Positions 41,720 through 53,123 of a stretch of DNA of 64,000 nt are shown piece after piece (positions within the stretch are counted from its first letter, which is position 1; each line of letters opens with the position of its first letter). Source of the stretch: Madurella fahalii (taxonomy: Eukaryota > Ascomycota > Sordariomycetes > Sordariales). Below the pieces are notes generated by a model. It was not told the DNA's origin. It saw nothing but the letters and a program-made list of their open reading frames with translations, and searched no databases. The stretch lies in NCBI GenBank assembly GCA_029876055.1, contig CM056877.1:1550001-1614000 (forward strand), in the 5' to 3' direction. A program made the position numbers and the translations under genes.

Positions 41720-44501
41720 GGTGATTCAGAGTTTAAGACGTAGGCGTGTGCAGGTAGATGGTGGCGGCTCGAGATACCGAACCGGAACAGTTGATGGAAT
41801 TAGACGCAAAAGTTGATGGTTGAGTTATTCTCGGGTCGTTCTAATCGAGAGGTGGGTGCTGAGTGTGTGGAAGGGGTGTGTGGAAGGAGGTAAATATTCC
41901 AGAACGAATGCAATAAAGAGTCACCGGCAAAGGGATCTTGGTTCAGTCTAGCTGCTTCCAGGTGCGACTGCGGATGATGTGATGGGATTCAAAGGCAGCT
42001 TTTATCAGGGGCGTCTCCGCGGCTGCTCGTAAACACCGAAGCTACTGTAGCTGGCCCTGTTCGGATGCCGGCCAGTGACTCAGACGGAAAGGGGAACGAA
42101 CGGCGTGATTAAGACGTCCTCGCGCCGATAACGATAAGGGGCGCCGATATGACGAAATAGGAAGTAGACAGGGGTCACTAACAACCAAGGGATGAGGAAA
42201 TGACAAGAAACAAAAACGCAGTTAGATGCAGAGTGATGCAGCTTATTCGGTGCAGTTCTTTGTTCGTTGTTTCAAAGGGGGAAGAGAGAGTTTGTTGAGG
42301 GAAGATGGCCATGGGGCACGGGCAGGGACCGCTTATATCTACTCGACGGGACTTATTGGACTGTTGAGGGATTCCAGGATGCCAGGTGATGGGACCGGGA
42401 GGGTGGCGCCTCCCCATCAATCTGTGGGGGGGTACTGCGAGTGACAAGTGACGACAGGCCGGCATATGACCACGAGCGTTCTGAAGCCGGGGGAAGATGT
42501 TGGCGTCAGCATTCCGGGCCAAACGGATGCGGCGAGGGCCGGGTGACCATGCCTATTCTTGGCTCCAAACGGGGTCCTCGCTCCCTACTTGCCCTGGGCT
42601 TTGGTCCCGGCTGGTCATCGCCTCATTTTGTTGTGCACTATGATGAAATGGAGGCAGAAGCTTCTCGAGCATTACGGAAATGCATAAGCTGGTTGGTCGC
42701 CCCGAAGCAGAACGGCAGTCGGTTCTTTTGGGCTAGCAGTGGCCTCCAGAATCAGGGATTGCGATGCCAGCGTCATCCAAGATCACTTACCTTAGTGTGC
42801 AATCCATTCCTTGGAATTCGGGACGAATGTGATAACGCGTAGCGATAACGATAAAGGCTGAACAGATCTGTCCTGCAGAGCACCCGTTCATGCAGCGGGA
42901 ACGCATCATCCCGCAGCGGTGGTTGCACCGGCATCAAACCCCAGGCCAATGATGCAACCGGTCAGGGCCACGCCAAACCGTCCAGCGAGTCTTGTCGCAA
43001 GGCGACCACTCCACGGCTTCCCTTTTCGCCCGTGTACTCATTGCGCGCTTCAGCTGGTTCACAGGCAAGTCCCCATCCTGTTCTGCTGCGGCCGCATGCA
43101 CGAGTCGGGAGGCGCAATTGGTGAGACGCCTGGCTGAAATCAGCGGGTACCGAGGGATCCCAAAGCGGCTGTCAAACCGCATGCCGTGGCTGTGGATACC
43201 TGCAGGGACCCCGCAAACACCTTGCTGGCTGATGGAGCATTTTCACATGAGACATGGAATTGGTTGTTCAGAGCAGAGAACCTCGAATCTTCCCCCGTTT
43301 GTCCCACTATCATAAAGGGTAGAAATTGGGACAATATGCCGTCTGAGAACGGCTGCAGGTATGGCCAACACATCCATACACGGCAGTCCCTGAAGATCCG
43401 CACATCGTTTGAGGGGTTGCATGAATATCACTCCACTGATAAGCCGATAAGCTCGGGATTACCGTTGAAGGACCCTATCTACTATGGTTACTGTACATGC
43501 ACCTTCAGTTTCCCTCAGACAAGACCTCGGGCACAGGATGTAGAAATGGAAATAGTTTGTCCGTTTTGACGCTTGGCGTTGCGTAGACCGCCAAAGAGCA
43601 GTGCCGAATGGGCAGTGCTATCCAGAGCGGTGAGGTAAACTGCCCGAGCTCTGCGGATTAGTTGCCAAAGATGAACGTCTCTACAGCCATCTTAGGTGCC
43701 ATCGACAGCGGAAAGGCCCTAACGACAATTCGGGATGATCAATTGCGTATCTCGCAACCGTGCCTCGTAGCTTGCCGAGCAGCCAGGTTACCCTGAGGTG
43801 TTTTGGCGTCCCGAGCTTGCCCGGGGAATGTGCGGTGAAGCTTGCGGTGATGGGAACCTTGCGGTGATGGGAACCTTGCGGTGATGGGAACCTTGCGGTG
43901 ATGGGAACCTTGCGGTGATGGGAACCTTGCGGTGATGGGAACCTTGCGGTGATGGGAACCTTGCGGTGATGGGAACCTTGCGGTGATGGGAGCCTTGCTA
44001 CTTATTAGTTATGCGTTGCTCACAAAGTCTGGCGCATCCGGCACATCTCGATTTGAGTTGGGTCCGAGATACGTAGCTCAGCGACGTCCCAGCCCAAACT
44101 TCAGCTCCTTCATGTCGGGATTTCGAATCCGACTTAGCCTTAAGCTATCCGGTCAAAACAACAAGATGGCCAAAATGGACACGGGTCATATTTCTCGAAG
44201 TGAAACATGTCTGGACATGTGTTTTGAATGAAGTTGTCGACCCCGGCAAGCGATTCCCTCAGCGTGCTCACAGCGTTATCGCTTATCAGCGGCTTATCAG
44301 TGATGTCATGTGCTTCAGAAGTTCCAATGCAGGACATGTCGCACGGCCCAAAATTTCCAGCACAGACCAATCAGCACCTTGATGGCACCCAAAGCGCATC
44401 GATTGAAACCACAGTCAACGACCGCGTAACCAACCGAACTGGATATCTACCGCGGTCATTGCTAAAGGACCCTTAGGCCACAGCCGCCTAGGCCACCCAC
44501 T
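41720..44501. other. 2.8-kb intergenic region with minisatellite
   Basis: No gene is supported. The ORFs present (such as plus 42441-42842 and 43186-43569) lack domains and codon bias. A nine-copy 17-bp tandem array is at 43841-43993. The part next to 44501 should contain the BUD13 promoter. Confidence 0.5.
43841..43993. repeat. 17-bp minisatellite, nine copies
   Basis: The unit CTTGCGGTGATGGGAAC is repeated nine times head to tail at 43841, 43858, 43875, 43892, 43909, 43926, 43943, 43960 and 43977. Eight copies are identical and the last has GGGAGC. A partial, diverged copy (TGCGGTGAAG) precedes the array. Confidence 0.97.
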
Positions 44502-45569
44502 ATGCCCTCAGACAAAGCAGCCTATCTAGCTTCGCATTACCTCACGACAGACAGCAAACCCTCCTCCAAGAAGCGCAAGCGCAAGGCCGCCACTTCCAAC
44601 TCCGGCCTCCTCATAACCGACGACGACGACACAGGCTGGGGCACCAGCAGCCGCAAGGATGCCGATGACGACGATGACGCTCCAATAGCGGTAGTAGCCG
44701 GCAGCACAAGCGACTTCCGGCGCGCCAAAAAGTCCGCCTGGAAAACTATTGGCGAGAGCAGCAGCAGCAGCAGCATTACCGCCGCCGCCAAAGATGACGC
44801 GGCCGCGGAAGCCGACGCCATCATAGCCTCAGCAGCCGCCGAGTCGGCCGCCGCCCGCGCCCGCGAACAGGCCGAGGACCTCCCGCTCGCCGCCCAGGAC
44901 GACACCGCCGCCCCGCTCCCCCTCATGTCCAACGGCGCCCAAGCCGGCCTGCAATCCGCCGCCTCGCTGACCGCCCAGCTGCGCGCGCGCCAGCAGCTCG
45001 AGCGGGAAGAGCTCGCCCAGCTCCAGGCATCCAAACAACAAGCGCAAGAAGAAGAACAGGTCATCCTGCGCGACGCCACGGGCCGGCGCGTCGACGCGTC
45101 CCTGCGCCGCGCCGAAGCCCGCCGCGCCGCCGCCGAGGCCGAGCGCGCAGCCCAGGCCAAGGAGCGGCTGCTCAAGGGGGACGTGCAGGTGGCCGCGGCG
45201 CGCGCCCGGCGGGAGCAGCTGGAGGAGGCGGCGCTGATGCCGCTCGCGCGGGGCAAGGACGACGCCGAGATGAACGAGGCGATGAAGCGGGCCGAGAGGT
45301 GGAACGACCCGATGGCCGAGTTTTTGGTTGACGATGACAAGGGAGACCGCGGGGGTGCATGGGCAAGAGGGGGGAAAGGCGCGGGGGGGAAGGGGATGAG
45401 GAGACCGGTGTACAAGGGGCCCGCGCCGCCGAATCGGTACGGGATTAGGCCTGGATATAGGTGGGACGGGGTGGATAGGGGGAATGGGTTCGAGGCGGAG
45501 AGGTTCAAGGCGATCAATCGACGGGAGAGGAATCGGGGGTTGGAATATGCTTGGCAGATGGATGAGTGA
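44502..45569 (+). CDS. bud13: pre-mRNA-splicing factor CWC26/BUD13
   Basis: A single exon, 355 residues. The N-terminus has the family's short motif (SDKAAYLASHYL) followed by a basic patch (KKRKRKAA) and acidic runs. The middle is Ala/Arg/Glu-rich and helical. The C-terminal third carries the diagnostic BUD13 features: VILRDATGRRVD, then MNEAMKRAERWNDPMAEFL, then YKGPAPPNRYGIRPGYRWDG, VDRGNGFEAERF and a YAWQMDE end. BUD13 forms the RES (retention and splicing) complex with Snu17 and Pml1 on the activated spliceosome. Length is slightly above yeast Bud13 (266 residues) because of the Ala-rich centre. It is convergent with the TFIIF alpha gene. Confidence 0.93.
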   Translation: MPSDKAAYLASHYLTTDSKPSSKKRKRKAATSNSGLLITDDDDTGWGTSSRKDADDDDDAPIAVVAGSTSDFRRAKKSAWKTIGESSSSSSITAAAKDDAAAEADAIIASAAAESAAARAREQAEDLPLAAQDDTAAPLPLMSNGAQAGLQSAASLTAQLRARQQLEREELAQLQASKQQAQEEEQVILRDATGRRVDASLRRAEARRAAAEAERAAQAKERLLKGDVQVAAARARREQLEEAALMPLARGKDDAEMNEAMKRAERWNDPMAEFLVDDDKGDRGGAWARGGKGAGGKGMRRPVYKGPAPPNRYGIRPGYRWDGVDRGNGFEAERFKAINRRERNRGLEYAWQMDE

Positions 45570-45995
45570 GGGTTTTATGCGGTGGTGACTGTGGTTGGAC
45601 GATAAACGACGCTCGGGACATAACGTCTTCATGCTGTGCATTAACTTGACTGGGTCTAGATCTGTGTTGTGGGCTTACGGGATGGTTGAAGGCTCTGAGC
45701 TGGGAAGCCAAGGACTACGATTTCTTACTTTATAGAAGCATGGTACTGCCGACCGAGACTGCTTTTTGGCAGCATGAAAATATGAATATGCATGGCAGGC
45801 GATTCTTCGTGTATCATCATCCGTGATTCAATACCTCCTACAGTCATGCACAAGCTGTACAGGCTCCTAATGTACGGGATCGGTCCTTGCGCGCATCTAT
45901 ACCCGCTACTAGTACAACAAAAGGCCCCAAAGTCCATCAACCCAACGTCAAGGTGTAAAACCAAGCCAAGGCGCGGTTCTCTATTCTCTGCCCTC
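45570..45995. other. convergent 3' spacer BUD13 / TFIIF alpha
   Basis: 426 bp between two stop codons, holding both terminator regions. No gene is seen. Confidence 0.5.
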
Positions 45996-48179
45996 TCAGG
46001 CCTGTGGCGACTCGCTGCTCGTTTTGGGGCGAAGCAGCTTAGACTTGGTATCGTAAACAGACTGGGCCTTGACCATCTGGATCCACTCCGACTTGGTGGT
46101 GCCCCCCGGCCGATTAATCCTGTTGTGGAACTTGCGCAAGAGGTCGCCCAAGGTGATTCCCTCCTCGGCATAAGGAGCAAGGGACTCGACAATTTCAGAG
46201 GGCTGGATTCTGCTATCTCCCGGCGGCGGCGACCCGCTAGACGTTGCGCTACCGACCATACTAGGACCTTGGCTTGCTATAATGAGAGGCTACGGTTAGC
46301 AACATTCCACGAAAACACTAGGTTCAAGACAAGGGCTTTACCGGCTGGTGCAGGGCTAACTGCCCTCGAGCCCGAAGGCGTGCCGGCAGGGCGCACTCCC
46401 GGCTTGACTTTGAGCTTCTTTTTCAACTTGGCACCTGCATCGGATGCCTCCCCGGCGGTGGCTTCACCATCGCTCGTGGCACCTAATGTCTTGGGCCGTC
46501 CGGGGAGTGGAGTTGCAGCACGGCTGGCGGTAACGGATCCCTTGCCGGTCTTGAGCTTTTTGCGGGCAGCCTCGTTGTCGCTCGAGTCCGTCATGTTCGG
46601 CGAGCCAGGCCGCTTCAGTTTGCCCTTCTTGGCCGCTTCGGCCGCTCTGTGCTTCCCCGACGGCGTGGTGTTGCCCTTGGTATTTGCGCCGGAAGCGCTC
46701 TGCTCTTTCTGATCGGCCTTCTTGGTCTCATCCTCCTCCTTGCGATCCTCCGACTCCGACTCTTCGTCCGAGTCCTGACATTCGAGTTAATACTGAACGT
46801 GGGCAAGCTCGGGCGGGCAGCTGCAAACTTACCTCGTGGTCGGTGAAAGGATTGTTGTCGTCGCTATCCGAATCCTCGTCGTAGTCCATCGCATGCTCCA
46901 GCTTCTTCAGACTCTTCATGGTTTGCTTGCCCATCATCTTCCGCTTCAGCTTCTCCAGCTGCCTCTCTCGCTCTTCTTGCTCTACCTTGTCCTCTTCGCC
47001 TTCTCCAAATGTATTGGCTGAGACCTGCTCGCGGCGGATGCGCGTCTTAGACTCCTTGGCGTCTTCGTCGTCGGCCTCAAACCCGGGAGCCTCGTCGTCA
47101 TCCTGGAACTCGTCTCCGGAGAAGTCGAGCTCAAAGTCGTCCTGCCTCTCATCCCTACGCGCCATGCGCGAAGTAGCGCTCTCCGTCTTGACACGGGTGG
47201 GGCCGCGCAAGAAGTTCCTCGTCTCATTCTTCTCTCTCTCCAGCAGTTCGTCCTCCTTCTGTTTCATTACCCAACGCTTGACCTGCTTGACCTCATACAT
47301 CATCTTCTCGGCGACATCGAGAGGTAGCGTGTCGAACTTGGGCTTCTCATCAAACTTGTAGTACCGTTCAAGCGGGATCATCCGGAAACGCGCACCGTCG
47401 ATCACGAGCGCGACGTTGAGGTCCGACAGACCAGCAACATAAGATCCGACCCACACCCCAGATTTGCCCTCGGCGTCCTCAAGATGCCACGGCCACGTCT
47501 CCTCGTAATGGATCTTGGACTCTTTCTTTTGCGCGTCCGAGTTCCTCCCGTAGAAAGACGTCATCTTTTCCTTCTTGTTGTTCTGCTTCGGCTTCGGCTC
47601 GTTGCTTCTAGCGACGGGCGCGATCTGGGCCTGGTCCAAAGCGCGTTGAGCCTCCTTGTCAGCCTTGAGTTGCCGCAGACGTTCGAACTCGGCGGCTTCT
47701 GCTGGATCCATAGGCGCGGGCTCTTCCTTCATTGCCATGCGGTGGGCGGATGGCAGTCTAGGATCACGACGGAGCAGGGTTACCGGGCGGGGAAACTGCT
47801 CTTGGTTTGTCACGTCCACAATGCCCTCGCCCTTGGCTTTAGTCATGCGCATGATGTGATGACGCACACCCTCGAGGAGAGACCGCTTCGTCATAACCAG
47901 GGGAAAGTCCTGGTAGCTTTCCGGCGGCTTCTCCGACCAACCGCCATTCTGTTGACGCTGCAGCCCCAGCTGTCGCAGCGCGTCTTTCTGCTCTGGAGTG
48001 AGCTCATTAGGATCCTTGGTCGGAACCGGGCCCCCTTTGGGAGGCCGCGATAATGCAGGCTTCGGCCTAGGCTTTTTTCTCGCCACCAGCGGATTGGCAT
48101 TGGCTTTGCGTTGGAAGACGGGCGCGCCTGCAGGAGGGCGTGAGGCGCCGTTGGCGGCGGGAGGAATGGAAGCGCTCAT
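45996..48179 (-). CDS. tfg1: TFIIF subunit alpha (RAP74/Tfg1)
   Basis: Three exons: 46833-48179, 46342-46774 and 45996-46276, with introns of 58 and 65 bp. Product about 686 residues. The N-terminal dimerisation part contains QDFPLVMTKRSLLEGVRHHI and later YEETWPWHLEDAEGKSGVW, then GARFRMIPLERYYKFDEKP, characteristic of TFIIF alpha. An acidic stretch (ELDFSGDEFQDDDE, DYDEDSDSDDNNPF) and Lys/Ser-rich linkers follow, with KKLKTGKGS and KLKKKLKVKPG. The last exon encodes the winged-helix domain (SEIVESLAPYAEEGITLGDL, LRKFHNRINRPGG, WIQMVKAQSVYD), which contacts the CTD phosphatase Fcp1 in known systems. TFIIF accompanies Pol II in initiation and early elongation. The gene is divergent from the Cid1-like gene. 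Confidence 0.93.
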
Positions 48180-49937
48180 TGTCGACAGCGGCCCCGGGAA
48201 GAAGCTGGCGCAGGCGGCGGCAGGGCAATGGATCCGACCGGTAGCGGTCTGCGGAAAGAATGCGGCTGCTCAAGTGTCGCACGTCATCGAGAGATCGCGG
48301 GATTGGAAACGCGCAATGTTGGTCTGGAACCGGAGAGAAAGGCTTCAGAGAGATGCAACACGTCGCATTGATGACCCGAATCGATGGCGAAGAATGATAC
48401 ACGTCAATCGAGAGGCGGATGGCGATGGAGAAGTTGCAAGCCGGTTGCCCGGAAATCGTTGGGATTGGAAGGCAGAGTCAAAGAAGGTCCGGAGTTGGAG
48501 CATCGCTTTCAGTGGTGAGCAGCCTAGACCTGACAAAGGGCCCACCGTGCTCGACGCATGCCCCACTTTTTGGTCCTCTCGCCAACTTTCGCGGCTCAAA
48601 AATCAAGCACTCTCACTACCATCACGTGACAGCCTAATTACATGCCACCTCTGTATGCATAGTAATAGTGGTGGATAACATGGTAGAGATTCTTAAAGCT
48701 TTGCTTGATTACCGCTGCTCCAAAGTACAGATTACCAAGTGAGCGAAAGGAAGGGTTTCGCTTCAAGGCATATTCCCTAACAGTTATCTAAGGAACGATT
48801 GGTCGACACATTCTCAGCGTGAACACGTTGTAGGCCGTGACGGCGAGGCTTCGCTTCGATCTTGCTTTAGCAAGAGCTACGAAGCTGTCACCGATGTCAG
48901 GCTTGATCACATCTCCACAGGGTGGATTATCCCCGGCGACTGTTCTTGTCAAACGGGGAGCACTCCACGGTAGGTCTCTTTTCTATTCCTCAGTGTTTAC
49001 ACCAATCTCGTGCAACACCCAGGATCATGGCTCTATGTTACACTCTGATGCTGACCTCATTTCAATGATTTTTCGTGAGGCAACAGGCCCCCGCCCCTTT
49101 CCGCCCATGTTACTTCACATTCTATTCCATCCTTGTGTGACCGAGAATGAGCAGAAAAGAATAAGCGCCAAGAAACACGTGATGCGTCCCACACCTCCAT
49201 TGGGTAAGGTACCTTACCGTGCTTACCTTACGGTAAAGTTAGATCGACCCAACCGGAGCGATTGACTTGCAGCTTGCAGCTCACGATTAAGCTCGGAGCT
49301 CCAAGCAAGCTCTCGTTGCACCTCAAAAATCAAGTGCAGGCTTCCATTCTGGTGCTTTCCCCTGAATCCCACCTGCGCTACTACCCAGAGCGCCCTACTG
49401 CGACGTGAGCTCGGCATGGGGACCTTGGTGTCGCACTTGTGGAAAGCCTGCCGGATGTTGCGAGGGGTGGGGTCTAACCAACTCCACTGCTAACGGGAGC
49501 AAACCGTCGCCGTTTGCTAATTGTCATCAGTCGAAGCCAGCGTCTGGCTGCTTCTCTCTTTGTTTACACAGCTATTAGCACACCCTGGCAGCAGCTGACC
49601 GGTCCGGTGCAGCTCCAGGTTGTGCTTGTTTGTCCCTCCCCTCGGTCTCGCCGTTTCTTGGCGCCATCGGCCAACACTTCAACGGCTGGCCTGGGGTCCT
49701 TCTCGGTTTCTCCTGTGTAGCCGCCGGCAAAGTCCTTTCTTCCCCTTCTCCTACAGGCAGCTGTGGCACCGGCACAGCATCCACCATAAGCTGCCTCTCA
49801 AGTTGCCGTTACCTTGGCCACGTTTCCATCCGTTGTGCCGACCACGGATCTGGCCTGTCGGTCGGCGACAGTTTCATCCTTCCCGTGCAAGTCGGCAGGG
49901 ACATTCACCTGCCCTTTTACCGCAGACTCCCGTCAAC
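48180..49937. other. divergent intergenic region TFIIF alpha / Cid1-like
   Basis: 1.76 kb without a supported gene. From 49620 to 49937 the frame of the Cid1-like protein is open upstream of its ATG, but the residues are Arg/His/Pro-rich with no ATG in frame, so this is best read as a GC-rich 5' leader. Confidence 0.5.
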
Positions 49938-52900
49938 ATGGCAGCCGGACAGGCGGGAGGGGGCGCCCTTGAAGAGCGTCTGCGTAACCTCATTCTCGGC
50001 AACTCTCAGAAGCAGACCCCGGACCATCAGCCTACCCTTCCTCAACCGCTGGCACAGGGTGCCCCTCTGGCCGGCCAGGACAGCCCGGCGAATCCTTCTC
50101 CGCCGCCGATCAACAACGCCGTCCCGGCCTCGTCAAAACCATCCCGGAAGCGTCCAAACCAGGCCCAGCGCCGCCAGATGTCCGCCCAGCTCTCGATCCC
50201 CGTCGATACGAGGCCTCAGTTTCCCCAATCCGCCAGATCCTACGCGAGCCCGCCGGCTTATCCAAGCCAACAACACGGCGGCGGCGGAGGGCACCTTAGA
50301 GCTCAACGTCCCCACTCGGCAACCTTCCGCCCGCCCAGCCGAGGGAATGCCGCATCAAACGCCCCCCTGTCAGGCGTACCATCTCAACCACAGCGCCGGC
50401 ATCAATCTTCCCTCTCGTACCATGGGCCCATGCCAACGCCCGACCAATTCGACTGGAGACAGCCTCAGATGCAGCACGGCGATCCGAGGGGGCCGTATCA
50501 TACGCCCACTCCGTCCTTTGATGGCCCCTCGCCCATGCACCTGAGACAGGGCCCTTCCGGCCTCTACAGCCCCGGGAGGCAGTACCATGTACGGCCCGAG
50601 GAGATGAAAGCACAAATTGAGTTGCTCGAAGGCCTCTGCCACACCATCATCGCAGATGCCGAGATTGAACCCGCCGACATCATGGAAAAGGAGGCCTTCC
50701 GTCGCATGATCGAAAACGTAGCCAGATCTGCCATCACCGAGCACGAGACCCAGAACGGCTTCCACAATTTCCCACCAGAGAGCGTGCAGCTGAAGTGCTT
50801 CGGCAGCCTCTCCTCTGGGTTCGCGACCAAGGCAGCCGACATGGACCTCGGGCTTCTCTCCCCGCTGTCTCACGTCCAGCCTGACGCCCCAGGCTCTCCG
50901 ATCCCCAGACTCGTGGAAAAAGCTTTCCTCGACATCGGCTTAGGCGCTCGGCTGCTTTCCCGGACAAGGGTCCCCATCATCAAGGTCTGCGAAAAACCCC
51001 CTGAGGCGCTTCGGCTGGCCCTATTGGAGGAGAGGGCAAAATGGGAACGAGGCGCTACGGAAGAGTCGGAAGAAGACGAAGCTCACGAGGAACCCGAAGT
51101 TCACCCGGCCGAGGATAGTCAGCCTCAGGAGGACAGCCTCACACGGGAGCAGAGGCTTCACTCACTCAAACAGGGCGAGACGCGGAACCTGTCCAATTAT
51201 TACGGTGCCGCCAAACGCCTCCTCCGGAAACTCGGCGGCCGCGACCTGACCAACTCCAACTCTGCCGACTTCAAGCAGGACGACTTCAAGCTTCTCAATA
51301 AGTTCTGCCTGGCCTTTGTCGACGGCCTCGCCGACAGTAAGCTGCGGGAGAGATTGCTGAGCTACCGGTCTCTCAACCGGTACGACCTTACTTCGCAGTC
51401 TGGTTTCCGCAGCTTGCTCGGCGTTTATTCGCAGGTCGAGGGAGAGTCTCTGGCCATGACCTGGGAGTCCCGACGCATCAAAGAAAAGGACGAGTCACGC
51501 GAGCAGTTGGCTTTGAGTCATGTTAGGGCTTGGAGAATTATTCAAAACAAAGCCGACTACGGCCAAGACCCGCTTGGTTACCAGAAGGAACTGCAGTTTG
51601 CCGTAGAGCAGCTGAAAAAAGTTCCCTCCATTCAGGTCCTGCTCCTTTCGCAAGGCCAGCACGAGTCTGCCGCCAAGTATTGCTCCAGGGGTCTGAGGTT
51701 GCTACTGGAGCTGGGCGGTCACGATATGCCCTCCAGTGCCGACCCCATCTTGGCCATGGTGACGGAGCATTATGTCAAGGGCATATGGAGCCATGCTATT
51801 CGAGAGGAAGTGGACAGGTTTGCACAACCCTACGGCACCATCAGCTTCCGGGCTGTGACACGCAGGCACAAGAGCCTGCAGTTAGCACAAGAGTACGAGA
51901 CTTGCCTCGAAAAGGGCGTGTATCCGGAAGAGACCGCGGCCAAAGTCCGACGCTACGCCGAGCTGCTGCGGTCATCGATGGCCAGATCCCCGTCTGCAGA
52001 TCCCCTCTTAGACATGATCGTCCCTCTACCACAAGATATGGCGTCACTTCTCTCCGAGATTCGTCTACTTGGTGACCCATCCTCCATGTCACCGAACCAA
52101 CCCCGCGACCCGTTCCACAATCGCTTAGAGTTCCCCAAGTCCGGAGTCGGCGTCCAGTGCGATATCAACTTCTCCGCTCACCTCGCGCTCCAAAACACCC
52201 TCCTACTCCGCTGCTACTCGCACTGCGACCCGCGCGTCCGGCCCCTCGTCCTGTTCGTCAAACACTGGGCCAAAGTCCGGCGCATCAACTCGCCCTACCG
52301 TGGCACCCTCAGCAGCTACGGCTACGTCCTCATGATGCTGCACTACCTCGTCAACATCGCCCAGCCATTTGTCTGCCCAAACCTCCAACAACTAGCCCCT
52401 CCCCACGACCCACACCGCACCGGAGCCCAGGAAGAGGAGACCGTCATGTGTAGGGGGCGCAATGTCCAGTTCTGGCGCGACGAGGCCGAGATCCAGCGTC
52501 TGGCCCGCGACAATGCGCTGACGCAGAACAGAGAATCGGTCGGGCAGTTGCTGAGGGGCTTCTTTGAGTACTACGCCCAGGGCAATATGATGAGCACCGT
52601 CCCTTGTCGAGGGTTTGACTGGGGCAGGGATGTGATCAGCTTAAGGACCCATGGGGGTTTGCTCACTAAACAAAAGAAAGGGTGGACGGGCGCGAAGACG
52701 GTGATTGAGATCAAGGCCGGTGTCGCGCCTCCCACAAACAACAACAACAACAACCTTGATCTCCTTGCTGGCAGCAATGCTGATACTGCTGTCTCCGAGC
52801 ACAACTCCCCTCCAACCAGCACGAAGGAAGTGAAAGAGGTCCGGTACCGCTACCTCTTTGCGATTGAGGATCCGTTTGAGGTGGATCACAACGTCGCGAG

Positions 52901-53123
52901 GACGGTTACCCACAGCGGTATTGTGAATATCCGGGATGAGTTTCGGCGTGCATGGCGAATCATCAGGAACGCTGGGAAAGGCGGTAGTGGTGGAAGGCAG
53001 GAGGATTTGTTGGAGGATGTGGCTGCCGCTGAGGAAGCGAGGGAACGGGAGCAGTTTGCGCGGCTGCTGGACGAGTTGCATGGGCTGGAAGGGGCGCAAC
53101 AGGAGGGGAGGACGGAAAGATGA
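49938..53123 (+). CDS. Cid1-family terminal nucleotidyltransferase with split catalytic domain
   Basis: A single exon, 1,061 residues from the ATG at 49938 (MAAGQAGGGALEERLRNLIL). Residues 1-210 are Pro/Gln/Ser-rich and disordered. Catalytic motif I, GSLSSGFATKAADMDLGLL, lies at about residues 285-305 with the two acids near 301-303. The third acid is in GVQCDINFSAHLALQNTLL, near residue 742, followed by YSHCDPRVRPLVLFVKHWAK, RRINSPYRGTLSSYGYVL and later LLRGFFEYYAQ. These are the motifs of non-canonical poly(A)/poly(U) polymerases (Cid1/TUT family), which add short U, C/U or A tails to RNAs; Aspergillus CutA/CutB belong to this family. About 440 residues of mostly helical sequence separate the two halves, far more than in Cid1. 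A C-terminal PAP-associated region (RYLFAIEDPFEVDHNVARTV) is complete. Confidence 0.9.
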   Translation: MAAGQAGGGALEERLRNLILGNSQKQTPDHQPTLPQPLAQGAPLAGQDSPANPSPPPINNAVPASSKPSRKRPNQAQRRQMSAQLSIPVDTRPQFPQSARSYASPPAYPSQQHGGGGGHLRAQRPHSATFRPPSRGNAASNAPLSGVPSQPQRRHQSSLSYHGPMPTPDQFDWRQPQMQHGDPRGPYHTPTPSFDGPSPMHLRQGPSGLYSPGRQYHVRPEEMKAQIELLEGLCHTIIADAEIEPADIMEKEAFRRMIENVARSAITEHETQNGFHNFPPESVQLKCFGSLSSGFATKAADMDLGLLSPLSHVQPDAPGSPIPRLVEKAFLDIGLGARLLSRTRVPIIKVCEKPPEALRLALLEERAKWERGATEESEEDEAHEEPEVHPAEDSQPQEDSLTREQRLHSLKQGETRNLSNYYGAAKRLLRKLGGRDLTNSNSADFKQDDFKLLNKFCLAFVDGLADSKLRERLLSYRSLNRYDLTSQSGFRSLLGVYSQVEGESLAMTWESRRIKEKDESREQLALSHVRAWRIIQNKADYGQDPLGYQKELQFAVEQLKKVPSIQVLLLSQGQHESAAKYCSRGLRLLLELGGHDMPSSADPILAMVTEHYVKGIWSHAIREEVDRFAQPYGTISFRAVTRRHKSLQLAQEYETCLEKGVYPEETAAKVRRYAELLRSSMARSPSADPLLDMIVPLPQDMASLLSEIRLLGDPSSMSPNQPRDPFHNRLEFPKSGVGVQCDINFSAHLALQNTLLLRCYSHCDPRVRPLVLFVKHWAKVRRINSPYRGTLSSYGYVLMMLHYLVNIAQPFVCPNLQQLAPPHDPHRTGAQEEETVMCRGRNVQFWRDEAEIQRLARDNALTQNRESVGQLLRGFFEYYAQGNMMSTVPCRGFDWGRDVISLRTHGGLLTKQKKGWTGAKTVIEIKAGVAPPTNNNNNNLDLLAGSNADTAVSEHNSPPTSTKEVKEVRYRYLFAIEDPFEVDHNVARTVTHSGIVNIRDEFRRAWRIIRNAGKGGSGGRQEDLLEDVAAAEEAREREQFARLLDELHGLEGAQQEGRTER

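Noticed and set aside
43841..43993. CRISPR-like array
   Set aside because: Units are directly abutting with no spacers, and the genome is eukaryotic; it is a minisatellite.
44537..45517. 326-codon minus-strand ORF opposite BUD13
   Set aside because: Antisense shadow of a GC-rich, Ala-rich coding region; composed mainly of Ala/Ser/Arg.
49620..49937. N-terminal extension of the Cid1-like protein
   Set aside because: The frame is open but has no in-frame ATG and the residues lack protein character; the ATG at 49938 follows a good context.
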